Assembly: GCA_003265435.1 (NCBI GenBank)
Contig: NOXC01000002.1
Span: forward strand, 310,001-374,000
Direction: 5' to 3'
Length of the DNA: 64,000 nt
Origin: Cellvibrionaceae bacterium AOL6
GTDB lineage: Bacteria > Pseudomonadota > Gammaproteobacteria > Pseudomonadales > Cellvibrionaceae
The translations under genes were made by a program, and so were the position numbers. The notes below the pieces were generated by a model. The model worked only from the letters and a program-made list of their open reading frames with translations, made no database searches and was not told the origin of the DNA. Shown here one piece after another: positions 9,217 to 17,431 of this stretch (its first letter is position 1; the number at the start of each line of letters is the position of its first letter).

Positions 9217-10355
9217 AGTCCGAACTCCTCACTCAAGGTATGCGTATGCGCACCGAGCACCGGTGCAAGTTGAGAATTGAATCTTGCCTTTCGGTTAAAG
9301 CGAATGGGGCAACGAGTTGTATATAACGAGACGGGTCGACCTTGATCAAGCTTCTGCACCATATTCAATACGCGAAATGCGTCTTGATGCGTCAGGCTGT
9401 TGTAATCGAGCACAGGTGCATGCCAATACCCATGATCACTAAGTTGCTTCTGCCAGTAAGCAGTAGGGTGTACTCGAAAATGAAGGCTTAAGTGCGCTTT
9501 AATAAAATCTCGGTGCGTGAACATCGCTCGCTTGTCATAATACTGCTCTAACCCAGCGCAGCCGATTGCCTGACACAGTTGTTCCAGCGACCCCATGGAA
9601 ATCGCAATTGCACCATCAGCGGTGTCATAAATGCCGTACGGCGCCGCCATATAGGGGTGCGCATTATGTTTGACACTGCGCTCAGGTAAGTCACCCGAAT
9701 TTAAAAACGCCGTTAGCCCCTCAAATTGGAAGTCCAATATAGATTCAAGTAAGCTCACTGAAACTTTACCACCCTGCCCCTGCCGCTTTTTCCGCACGAG
9801 CGCAGCCAACAATCCTTGGGCAAGGTGCGTTCCACAGAGCATGTCGGCTACCGCGATGCCAAAGGGCGTGGGTGGGGCATCAGCGTTATTACTCATCCAC
9901 ATAAGCCCAGACAGTGATTGGGCGAGCAAATCCTGGCCCGGCTTATGTTTCCAAGGACCCACATGCCCATAGCCACTGACTTCGCCGTAAACAATATCAG
10001 GCTTGATGTCTTTCACGGATTCGTAGTCGAATCCGATTTTTTCCATAATGCCGGGACGAAAGTTGTGCGTCACAATGTCAGCCCGCGCAATCAGTTTTCG
10101 CACTGCCAGTACACCTTCCGGCTGCTTCAGGTCTGCTGTAAAACTCTCTTTACCGCGGTTTATCGTGTGAAACAAAACACTGTCGCCATCAGCCCATTGA
10201 TTTTTGGTCGCGAGAGCTCGACAGGCGTCTCCAGTATTCGGGCGCTCAATCTTAATTACGCGCGCGCCGAGGTCTGAAAGGCGTAAACCCGCATAGGGTC
10301 CCGCCAGATACTGACTGAACTCCAATACCATTACACCTTGTAGTGGCAGCTTCAC
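9213..10355 (-). CDS. Class III (CaiB/BaiF) CoA-transferase, second paralogue
   Basis: A 380-residue CoA-transferase clearly related to its downstream neighbour. It carries EFSQYLAGPYAGLRL at the N-terminus, HNFRPG at 97-102, GEVSGYG near 124, and Asp171 in GIAVADMLCG as the predicted catalytic residue. It starts with GTG overlapping the TGA of the upstream SBP-fold gene (GTGA). Tight four-base overlaps on both sides indicate one coupled translation unit. It may form a heterodimer with the product of 8068-9216, or the two may have separate substrates. Confidence 0.92.
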   Translation of the reverse strand: MKLPLQGVMVLEFSQYLAGPYAGLRLSDLGARVIKIERPNTGDACRALATKNQWADGDSVLFHTINRGKESFTADLKQPEGVLAVRKLIARADIVTHNFRPGIMEKIGFDYESVKDIKPDIVYGEVSGYGHVGPWKHKPGQDLLAQSLSGLMWMSNNADAPPTPFGIAVADMLCGTHLAQGLLAALVRKKRQGQGGKVSVSLLESILDFQFEGLTAFLNSGDLPERSVKHNAHPYMAAPYGIYDTADGAIAISMGSLEQLCQAIGCAGLEQYYDKRAMFTHRDFIKAHLSLHFRVHPTAYWQKQLSDHGYWHAPVLDYNSLTHQDAFRVLNMVQKLDQGRPVSLYTTRCPIRFNRKARFNSQLAPVLGAHTHTLSEEFGL

Positions 10356-11512
10356 AACGTTCCCTTACGCGATGCGCGATACAGTGTATTAAGCTTGTCC
10401 AACAAGGGTCCTGCGCTGCCTTCGCCCATTAAATATGCACGAATCGGTTCGCCCGCGTTGTCCTGAAACGCCATATGACCGTTATAGCGCGGGCGTAAAA
10501 AGGCGCGGTCGAGGGCGGCCAGCGTATCCTTAAAATAGTTGTTCGTTTTGCGATTGCTGTCTTCATTCAACCACGCCGCACGGTGTCCCGGCTGACCACC
10601 AAATTCAACATAAAAATGGGATTGCATGGTTGCGTTCGCGACAAATTGCGCGTACTCGGCGGCCAACGCCTTGTGCTTGGATCGGGAAGAGATAGCAAGC
10701 CCAGTGCCTCCAAGCGTAGAACGGCAACGACCTGTTCCCGGTAGCGTCACCATGTCGGAAAATTTCAGAATACGACGCGCGTAATGCGCCTTAGCGTAGT
10801 TCGAATAACCATAGGCAAACGGGCAGTATGCAAAAGCGTCCGTCTGTGTCATGGCTTCATATACCTGGATTGGATTCCAGTCGAAGTTTCGACGGTCGAG
10901 CCGTTCCGACAGCGCACGTAACATTTCCAAAGACTTTAGTCCGATATCTCGCGTCACCACCTCATCCTCGTGCTGGCATGGGTCTTCTCCGAGCGTCGAA
11001 CACAGCATATAAAAATTCATCAGGGTGTCCTGCGGGATCGACGGTACCGCAACCTTCCCGTGCTCAGCGAGGCGCATCAGCTCCTCCCAAGTTCCCGGTA
11101 TCGTCATATCCATGTCTTTCAACAGGTCCACACGCGCTGACGCCACGGGTGTGGCCGCATCGATCGCTAAAGCCCATTGCTGGTCGTTATACCGATAGCT
11201 CTCATGAGAGGCACCGACAGAGTTCGCCGCGAGATCCTGGAGTAAGTCAGCAGACAGGTGAGATTCAAGCGGAACGATTACGCCTGAATGCGCGGCGAAA
11301 CCGGCCCAGGGATGATCAATAACCAGTAAATCGTACGCGGACGCCAACTGGTCTATCGGTTCGTCTGCGAAAGCTTGCAACGAACGCTTCTGCCAAGTGA
11401 TACGGACGCCGGGGTTCAACTCCTCAAAACGCTGTGCTGTGGCCACCATTGGTAGAAATCCACGTGTGTGATTCCAGGTGATACCCCGGAGTTCGACAGT
11501 GCTGGCTGACAT
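10352..11512 (-). CDS. Extracellular solute-binding-protein fold (family 1) without signal peptide
   Basis: A protein of about 386 residues whose body resembles sugar ABC-transporter binding proteins: RFEELNPGVRITWQ near 30, YDLLVIDHPWAGF, TIPGTWEELMRLA, then a C-terminal lobe with TLGGTGLAISSRS. No signal peptide, lipobox or membrane segment precedes it: the N-terminus is MSASTVELRGITWNH. No ABC permease or ATPase is nearby. It therefore looks like a binding-protein fold used in the cytoplasm, or one whose export signal was lost. The second ATG (11512) is preferred because AAGGGG lies 6 bases before it; the first ATG (11518) would leave almost no spacing. It is the first gene of the operon with the CoA-transferases. 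Confidence 0.8.
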   Translation of the reverse strand: MSASTVELRGITWNHTRGFLPMVATAQRFEELNPGVRITWQKRSLQAFADEPIDQLASAYDLLVIDHPWAGFAAHSGVIVPLESHLSADLLQDLAANSVGASHESYRYNDQQWALAIDAATPVASARVDLLKDMDMTIPGTWEELMRLAEHGKVAVPSIPQDTLMNFYMLCSTLGEDPCQHEDEVVTRDIGLKSLEMLRALSERLDRRNFDWNPIQVYEAMTQTDAFAYCPFAYGYSNYAKAHYARRILKFSDMVTLPGTGRCRSTLGGTGLAISSRSKHKALAAEYAQFVANATMQSHFYVEFGGQPGHRAAWLNEDSNRKTNNYFKDTLAALDRAFLRPRYNGHMAFQDNAGEPIRAYLMGEGSAGPLLDKLNTLYRASRKGTL

Positions 11513-11596
11513 TGCCATCCCCTTATTGTTAGAGATTTATATATGAATGCTTGATTCGATGGCAAAGGAGTATAAACTACATAATGCATATTTTAA

Positions 11597-11608
11597 ATAG
11601 TTAACAAT
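11597..11608. promoter_or_regulatory. Weak candidate operator, ATAGTTAACAAT
   Basis: Matches ATTGTnnACAAT at nine of ten defined positions (position 3 differs). It lies between the divergent IclR gene and the SBP/CoA-transferase operon, 50 bp before the first and 84 bp before the second. Confidence 0.35.
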
Positions 11609-11658
11609 TCACTTTTTAGAACTTATGGACACGTTCAATAACCGAGGCCTCCGCTCAT

Positions 11659-12429
11659 ATGCATAAGAAGGAAAAATACGCCGCTCCTGCACTCGACAAG
11701 GGTTTAGATGTCCTCGAGTTTTTGTCCTCCTCGAGCTGTGCGTGCTCCCAAGCCGATATCGCCCAAGGCGTGGGGCGCAGTGCGAATGAGATTTACCGCA
11801 TCCTGGTGGGATTGGAAAAGCGAGGGTACCTTGTGCGCGACGAAGCTTCGGGAAAATACTGGCTGTCGCTGAAACTCTACACCCTGGCTCACACACACTC
11901 CCCGATTGAGCAATTACGCACGGCGGCGCTGCTGCCCATGCATGCGCTTGCAGAAAAACTCGGGCAGGCCTGCCACCTGAGTGTGCTTTACCAAAATCAG
12001 GTTCTGGTGATCAGTCAGGTGAAAAGCCCCGAGCCGGTATCCCTATCCATTTCAGAAGGCACCCTCTTCCCTCTACTGAGCACGACCTCAGGCCGGGTGC
12101 TACTCGCCCACATGACCGACGAGCAACGGGTTCTGGCATTGCGAGGTACCGACGGAGAAGCCAGTCACAACAGCCAAATGAATACCGACTTACCCGAACA
12201 ACTCGAGCGGATTCGTCATGAGGGCTTTCACCTCGCCAACAGCGAAATCACACAGGGGGTCACAGACTGCGCATGCTTTATTGGAGAGGCGCGCTCCGGG
12301 CTTCTTGCAGCGCTGGCGGTGTCCTCGCTAACCACAAGTATTAACCGCCGCACGGAAGAGGCTGACCTAGGCGCCGCAGTTAAATCATGCGCCGATGATA
12401 TTCAATCACGAATTGGGCTAGGGCACTGA
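11659..12429 (+). CDS. IclR-family transcriptional regulator
   Basis: A 256-residue regulator. The N-terminal winged helix-turn-helix covers about 8-70 (ALDKGLDVLEFL, then CSQADIAQGVGRSANEIYRIL) and the IclR effector-binding domain about 80-250 (LPLLSTTSGRVLLAHM near 135, then GVTDCACFIG). GAGG lies upstream of the ATG at 11659, with a slightly long gap. It is transcribed away from the SBP/CoA-transferase operon, the usual layout for a local regulator of that operon. The inducer is unknown; an acid or sugar-acid intermediate is typical for the family. Confidence 0.92.
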   Translation: MHKKEKYAAPALDKGLDVLEFLSSSSCACSQADIAQGVGRSANEIYRILVGLEKRGYLVRDEASGKYWLSLKLYTLAHTHSPIEQLRTAALLPMHALAEKLGQACHLSVLYQNQVLVISQVKSPEPVSLSISEGTLFPLLSTTSGRVLLAHMTDEQRVLALRGTDGEASHNSQMNTDLPEQLERIRHEGFHLANSEITQGVTDCACFIGEARSGLLAALAVSSLTTSINRRTEEADLGAAVKSCADDIQSRIGLGH

Positions 12430-12445
12430 AACAGCATCGTCAAGG

Positions 12446-13267
12446 CTACGGGCTGCGCATCAGCAACGCGTCGAAAAAGCGCAAGGTCTTTTCCAGGTGC
12501 CGCTCCCAATAGGGCCACTCGTGACCACCGGGATACACCTCCAAAGGGATGTCGATACCAAGCTCTGACAGCTCAGCAACGAAACGCTGATTGCCACCGA
12601 GCAAAAGATCACTCTCACCGCAATCTATGCGCAACGGCGGAAGCGAAGCGCAGTGGCATTTGAACCAGTGCAATAGATCTGATTCAGCTTGATCAGCACA
12701 CTGATACACTGACAGAGGCTCAGACACGAAATGCGAGAGATCCTCCAAACGTGTTATCGAGGAATGTGCCGCAATACCCTGCAATCGAAAACGTCCATCC
12801 GCGGCATATTTCGCGCCAAGCCTCAACGCGCCATACCCCCCCATAGACAATCCAGTCAGAAACAACGGTGAGCTTGGATCGGCTCCGTCAATGCAGCGAT
12901 AGACGGCTTCGAGCACATCATGCATGATCCAGCGCTCGGCATCTGGACCGTGGAGCAGGGGCAAGTAAGCCGACCCGGCGTAGTAGCTGCCATCTTCAGG
13001 CATAACGAGAATGCAGTCACCAATGTCGTTTGTGTTTCGCAATCGCTGATATACCTGATGCGCTCGGCCCAAGTGCATCCACACCCAATGATTACCATAG
13101 ACGCCGTGTAAAAGAACGACGATGGGCAGCGGCACATGCCCCGAATGTTCCGGCGCATAGACGGAGATATTTCCCCGCCCACGCAAGTAGCTGCTGTGCA
13201 CCGTCATCAGGGTCAGCCCCGGATAACCCTCAATATTGCGCCCCACCTCCAGCTGCTGTAGTGCCAC
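12446..13267 (-). CDS. Putative esterase, S-formylglutathione hydrolase-like alpha/beta hydrolase
   Basis: A serine hydrolase of the PF00756 esterase family, about 273 residues. The nucleophile is the serine of GLSMGGYGALRL; the acid is likely in LRIDCGESDLLL and the histidine in YPGGHEWPYW. A GTG start at 13267 is proposed: it follows the dehydrogenase stop by four bases and has GAGGGGGG upstream, whereas the ATG at 13333 would overlap the dehydrogenase by 62 bases. The pairing with a class III-like alcohol dehydrogenase resembles the FrmA/FrmB formaldehyde pair, but a carbohydrate esterase is also possible. No signal peptide was seen. Confidence 0.83.
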   Translation of the reverse strand: MALQQLEVGRNIEGYPGLTLMTVHSSYLRGRGNISVYAPEHSGHVPLPIVVLLHGVYGNHWVWMHLGRAHQVYQRLRNTNDIGDCILVMPEDGSYYAGSAYLPLLHGPDAERWIMHDVLEAVYRCIDGADPSSPLFLTGLSMGGYGALRLGAKYAADGRFRLQGIAAHSSITRLEDLSHFVSEPLSVYQCADQAESDLLHWFKCHCASLPPLRIDCGESDLLLGGNQRFVAELSELGIDIPLEVYPGGHEWPYWERHLEKTLRFFDALLMRSP

Positions 13268-13271
13268 CGGA

Positions 13272-14387
13272 TCAGCCCCCCTCACCCAATAACACCACCC
13301 CTTTTGCGATTCGCCCTGCAAGCATATCCTCAAAGCCTTGAGCGACGGAATCGAGGGTGTAGGTTTTTGTCACAAGCTCATCCAGCTTCAATCGGCCAGA
13401 TTGATACAGTGACAGAATGCGCGGAAAGTCACGCTGGGGATTGCACTGCCCGTAGAGTGGATTGATGTATATTTTGTCCCATTCAAACAATTCACAATCA
13501 AAGGGGACGACCTGTTCGATCCCGCTCACTTGCACCGCAGTGCCACCGCTTCGAACCAGCGCCAATGGTGCCGCCCCTAGGGCCGGCACTGCAGTACATT
13601 CAAACGCATAGTCCGCCATTCTCCCACCCAGAATATCGGCCACCTGCGCTTTCATGTGTGCATAACCAGGATCTTCCCGCTGCGCCAAAACTCCGTGCGT
13701 CGCGCCAAACTCTCGCGCTTGAGCCAGGCGCGATTCATTCAAATCAATCGCGACGATCGTGACCGCACCTGATAGCGCGGCCCCCTGAATAACATTGAGC
13801 CCAACTCCCCCGCACCCGAGTACCGCTACCGAAGATCCGGCCTGGACGCGAGCCGCATTCACGGCTGAACCCCACCCAGTCATCACACCACAGCCTACGA
13901 TCGCCGCAGATGAGAACGGCATAGGCACATCCAAACGCACTACGGCCTGCTCCCGCACAACGGTGTATTCACTCAAGGTACCCAGATGAAAGGAGCGCTC
14001 CACCGGTTTACCTGCCTCCAGAGTGGCTCCCGCATGCGCATGCCCGCACAAACCCTCACCACACACTGGAGAATTTTTTTCACAAATATGCGTGAACCCC
14101 TCCAGACACTGAAAACAAGTACCGCAGGGAATCGCCCAGTTCAATATGACTGCGTCACCCGGCGCAACCCTCGTGACACCTTCACCGACGGCATCGACAA
14201 GCCCTGCTCCTTCGTGTCCAACGACAAAGCGTTTCTTCCAGTTTTGGATGCTATCCCAATCGGTGTGACACAGGCCCGCAGCCCTTATCTGAACTCTGAT
14301 TTCACCCGGCCCAGGTGCGCCGACCGAAATGTCTTGAACTTCGTAGCCTCCATGGCCATCGCTAATAAGCGCCCTAGATTGTTTCAT
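13272..14387 (-). CDS. Zinc-dependent alcohol dehydrogenase, class III-like
   Basis: A 371-residue medium-chain dehydrogenase. Catalytic zinc ligands are Cys40 (GLCHTD), His58 (GHEGAG) and Cys166; structural zinc ligands are Cys88, 91, 94 and 102. The NAD-binding GCGGVG is at 192-197. The HLGTLSEYTVV and VGCGVMTGWG segments resemble the glutathione-dependent formaldehyde dehydrogenase group, although glutathione dependence cannot be proved here. The ATG at 14387 has GGGGG five bases upstream; an upstream in-frame codon at 14405 lies inside that ribosome-binding site region. It forms a two-gene unit with the esterase and is divergent from the AraC gene. Confidence 0.9.
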   Translation of the reverse strand: MKQSRALISDGHGGYEVQDISVGAPGPGEIRVQIRAAGLCHTDWDSIQNWKKRFVVGHEGAGLVDAVGEGVTRVAPGDAVILNWAIPCGTCFQCLEGFTHICEKNSPVCGEGLCGHAHAGATLEAGKPVERSFHLGTLSEYTVVREQAVVRLDVPMPFSSAAIVGCGVMTGWGSAVNAARVQAGSSVAVLGCGGVGLNVIQGAALSGAVTIVAIDLNESRLAQAREFGATHGVLAQREDPGYAHMKAQVADILGGRMADYAFECTAVPALGAAPLALVRSGGTAVQVSGIEQVVPFDCELFEWDKIYINPLYGQCNPQRDFPRILSLYQSGRLKLDELVTKTYTLDSVAQGFEDMLAGRIAKGVVLLGEGG

Positions 14388-14403
14388 ACAGCCCCCTTTT
14401 GAC

Positions 14404-14417
14404 AATTGATATCAATT
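14404..14417. promoter_or_regulatory. Perfect 14-bp palindrome between ADH and AraC genes
   Basis: AATTGAT/ATCAATT lies 16 bp upstream of the dehydrogenase start in the divergent gap. It is a possible operator. It differs from the ATTGTnnACAAT motif, so a different regulator would be involved. AraC proteins usually bind direct repeats, which weakens that link. Confidence 0.35.
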
Positions 14418-14493
14418 TGCCATACTGACGCCGGGTTTTCGCCCACAAAACCACATAGAAATAACACATTCTTGTCATTTGGAGCAAAGGCAG

Positions 14494-15372
14494 ATGTCAA
14501 GCACTCCGGTCTATTGCGAACCTTATTGCATCGAAAAGGGCTTTAACTTTGAGGTGCACCATGTCGCCTACGAAAAGGACGCTCCCTACTCTTGTGCACT
14601 GCATTTTCACGAAGTGCATGAAATTATTGTGTTCGAGAATATCGAGGGGCACTTCTATTACAGCAAGGGAGAATCCTTGCTGAAGGATGGTGATATCGTG
14701 TTTACACCCGCACTGGAAACGCACTATTTCGAAGTGAGCCCCGCCGCAAAGTCATGGTATATCATTCAATTTTTACCTGAGATGCTTAACAGCGAAGGCC
14801 TAAATCAGGCGCGTGAACGGTTCATGTCTGCCAGCCAGTACCGCTTCCCCCCAAAAGATCAACGTCGCCTGCGAAGACTAGTTAAATGGCTGGAAGAGAG
14901 CTACAGGGAAAACCCGTTTGGAGAAAAAAGCCAGGCCCTGCTAAAGCTTCTGCTGATTTGGATTTCAGATAGCGCCGAAGCCATTCAACCAAAATCCAAG
15001 ACCGGAGCGATTAACCCCCGTATCAGTGCCAAACTCAAACCTGTTCTCGACCGTTTCAAAGACAATGACAGTGTCGATCTGAGCCTGAATGCAGCCGCCG
15101 AACTGTGTCATCTATCGCCATCGTACTTTTCGCGAGTATTTAAGGCCATATACCGATATAACTATTCGGAATATGTCTTGCAGCATAAACTCCATCGCGC
15201 CGCCCGACAATTGGGGCAGTCGGGCAAGAACATTACAACCATCAGCTACGAACTGAACTTTTCCAGTCCGTCGCACTTTATTGCTCAATTCAAACGCTAT
15301 TTCGGCCAAACCCCAAAGCAGTATCAACAGGATCTACTGGTCAAGGCAAAAGCAGCGAATACGCACCTTTAA
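14494..15372 (+). CDS. AraC-family transcriptional regulator
   Basis: About 292 residues. The N-terminal cupin-type sensing domain (HFHEVHEIIVFEN near 40, then GDIVFTPALETHYF) is followed by two helix-turn-helix motifs at about 195-285 (LNAAAELCHLSPSYFSRVFK and ISYELNFSSPSHFIAQFKRYFG). The ATG at 14494 is preferred to a TTG five codons earlier, with GGAG nine bases before it. It is divergent from the ADH/esterase pair and upstream of the first orphan binding protein, so either may be its target. AraC proteins of this shape commonly respond to sugars. Confidence 0.92.
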   Translation: MSSTPVYCEPYCIEKGFNFEVHHVAYEKDAPYSCALHFHEVHEIIVFENIEGHFYYSKGESLLKDGDIVFTPALETHYFEVSPAAKSWYIIQFLPEMLNSEGLNQARERFMSASQYRFPPKDQRRLRRLVKWLEESYRENPFGEKSQALLKLLLIWISDSAEAIQPKSKTGAINPRISAKLKPVLDRFKDNDSVDLSLNAAAELCHLSPSYFSRVFKAIYRYNYSEYVLQHKLHRAARQLGQSGKNITTISYELNFSSPSHFIAQFKRYFGQTPKQYQQDLLVKAKAANTHL

Positions 15373-15466
15373 CTGGTTGTTTACGCCAGAGCATTTACGG
15401 ATACATTCGCTATAATTGTTGAAGGCCCTGCAATTATGCATCCCTGTTTGCTAGAGGTTCGTTGAC

Positions 15467-16336
15467 TTGGTAAAGCTTATATATATCTTATTGGCGCTGA
15501 CCAGCGCGTCTCACGCTACGATCACTGCAGATGCCTCGGCCAGCATAAGCGTGACCGTCGCTTCGCCTGCGGATGTCGCGCAAGCCTATGGAACACTTCT
15601 TGGCGAACGTAATTGCAATGGCATTCCTCCCGAAAGTTTGCACGGCGCCCCCAGAGGCAGTATCGAATTACTCATATTATGCGTAGCGCTCACAGCCACC
15701 TCCAACCAGAGTGATGTCGCTCTCAAGGTCATCCCGTTTCCTAACTATGCGCGCTCGCTGCGGACTGTGGAGACAGGTGGCGCGGACGTGTCGGCCGAAA
15801 GCATTTGGCTCGAGGATATCTCCAGTGCGAATTTGCTGTACTCTGACCCGCTCATCCGCAGTATGGAGTTCGAAAAAGGCTTGTATGTCACGTCAAAAGC
15901 ACTGCTTGATCGTCATCCGATCAACGCTGACTACATCCAGTCGTTGCGCGGTATCACCGTTAAGAACTGGGCCTACGACTGGAACCTTCTGAACCAAATA
16001 ACTCCGCACACCGTTAGTGCCACACGCTATTCCGCCATTTATCAAATGATGCTTCGCGAACGTGCTGACTTTACTTTACTCCGTTTTGTGAACACCAAAG
16101 ACATGACACAAACCATGGAAGGCACCCCGATGTACCCCATCCCGGGCATCAAAGTACGCTTTTCGGGCTCTCGACATTATGTCATCTCTCGCCAGAGCCC
16201 ACATGCAGAAGTACTGCAGTTCCACATCAACCAAGGGCTTAAGCGACTACGCGAAAGCGGGCAGCTCCACGCATACTTGCAAGCAATGGGCCTCGGATTA
16301 GAACAAACTCAAGACTGGCTATCATTACCGCAGTAA
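15467..16336 (+). CDS. Periplasmic solute-binding-like protein (family 3 type), first of two
   Basis: A 289-residue protein with an N-terminal signal segment (LIYILLALTSASHA) and a binding-protein-like body, including SADFT-type hinge features such as RADFTLLRF near 203 and a C-terminal LKRLRESGQLHAYL helix typical of family 3 binding proteins. The only reasonable start is a TTG at 15467 with AGAGG nine bases upstream. No ABC permease or ATPase is encoded nearby. The gene at 16437 has the same length and general layout, although the two are divergent in sequence. Its role is not known; ligand delivery to a sensor is one possibility. Confidence 0.7.
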   Translation: MVKLIYILLALTSASHATITADASASISVTVASPADVAQAYGTLLGERNCNGIPPESLHGAPRGSIELLILCVALTATSNQSDVALKVIPFPNYARSLRTVETGGADVSAESIWLEDISSANLLYSDPLIRSMEFEKGLYVTSKALLDRHPINADYIQSLRGITVKNWAYDWNLLNQITPHTVSATRYSAIYQMMLRERADFTLLRFVNTKDMTQTMEGTPMYPIPGIKVRFSGSRHYVISRQSPHAEVLQFHINQGLKRLRESGQLHAYLQAMGLGLEQTQDWLSLPQ

Positions 16337-16401
16337 ACCCTACGCCCGTGACTGCGCAACTTTTCATCACCATCCCTTGCCTTTAAGACGCCCACTGATA
16401 T

Positions 16402-16413
16402 ATTGTTAACAAT
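16402..16413. promoter_or_regulatory. Candidate GntR-type operator, ATTGTTAACAAT
   Basis: A perfect 12-bp palindrome 23 bp before the start of the second orphan binding protein. On the gene side it is followed by CTAC and CAATAACAAT. The same sequence recurs at 24392 and 26679. Confidence 0.7.
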
Positions 16414-16436
16414 CTACCAATAACAATAGTGATTTT

Positions 16437-17306
16437 ATGAAAGCCCTACTTTACCTGCTCGTTCTATGCTTGGGCCTGCGTTTTTTAAGCGTTGACGCCG
16501 CCACCCTCACATTGAAGCTCCCCGACGCGAGCATCGAAAAAGATAAGCTCATCGTTGAATTACTTCTCCTCTCCCTAGAGAGCATGGGACATGATGTACG
16601 TATTGAGTACGGAACGGAAAGGCTGACGGCTGCACGTATGGCAGAGAAAGCCGCCAATGGCGACCTCGACCTGTTCTGGGCCGGGATGTCGCCCGAGCTT
16701 GAGAATACCCTACTTCCTATCCGCATTCCTATTTTCAAAGGCATTCTAGGACACAGGATCTTTGTTATTCGAGCCGACCAGCAATACCGCTTTGAAAATA
16801 TTGATAACATCGAGGCACTGTCAAAATTACGTGCTGGTCAGGGGCGTTTTTGGGGCGATACCGAAGTGCTTCAGCGCGCTGGCTTGAACGTCGTCACGGC
16901 AGTAAAAGGAGAGAGTCTATGGCCTATGCTCGATGGCGGACGATTCGACTACTTTCCGCTAGCAATTCACGAACCGTGGCACGAGATAGAAATAAGGCCA
17001 GAACTGCCTCTAACAGTCGAAAATAATATTCTACTTGTCTACCCGTTTGCGATGTACTTCTATGTTGCCGCCGATAACCACGCGCTTCATAGCCTCGTCA
17101 GTGAAGCGATGAATTGGGCAATCGAATCGGGAGCCTACGACCGCTACCTGTACCAACACCCCTTGTTCAAAGGGGGACTGGAACAAGCAAAAGTCACGCA
17201 ACGACGTACTCTACGCATTGACAACCCAAACATGCACTCGGAAACACCTGTCAACATCGAAAAATACTGGCTTGATGTGACCAAGCTGGACGAATACGGC
17301 ATATGA
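16437..17306 (+). CDS. Periplasmic solute-binding-like protein, second of two
   Basis: A 289-residue protein with a signal peptide (ALLYLLVLCLGL, cleavage near SVDA) and a periplasmic-binding-protein body, with GDLDLFWAGMSPE near 75 and AVKGESLWPMLDGGRFDYFPLAIHE near 155-180. It has no clear Shine-Dalgarno sequence. A perfect ATTGTTAACAAT palindrome lies 23 bp before the ATG and the GntR gene follows 125 bp later, so it is probably a member of the agar regulon. No transporter partner is encoded in the window. It has the same length and place as the preceding gene, suggesting an old duplication. The ligand is unknown. Confidence 0.72.
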   Translation: MKALLYLLVLCLGLRFLSVDAATLTLKLPDASIEKDKLIVELLLLSLESMGHDVRIEYGTERLTAARMAEKAANGDLDLFWAGMSPELENTLLPIRIPIFKGILGHRIFVIRADQQYRFENIDNIEALSKLRAGQGRFWGDTEVLQRAGLNVVTAVKGESLWPMLDGGRFDYFPLAIHEPWHEIEIRPELPLTVENNILLVYPFAMYFYVAADNHALHSLVSEAMNWAIESGAYDRYLYQHPLFKGGLEQAKVTQRRTLRIDNPNMHSETPVNIEKYWLDVTKLDEYGI

Positions 17307-17431
17307 ACTGAAGCTTTATTGAACTCAGAATGTGAGCATAAAATTGTTAATAAAACACATTTCATATATTCTTACGGACAAGAACTGGCACCATATTCAA
17401 CCAACTCCAGCAGCCATTGATAGCAGTGATT

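Noticed and set aside
13268-13333. ATG at 13333 as the esterase start
   Set aside because: It would overlap the dehydrogenase by 62 bases; the GTG at 13267 has a strong ribosome-binding site and no overlap.
17344-17353. TTGTTAATAA before the GntR gene as a full operator
   Set aside because: Two mismatches to the defined positions; kept only as a possible autoregulatory half-site in the GntR entry.
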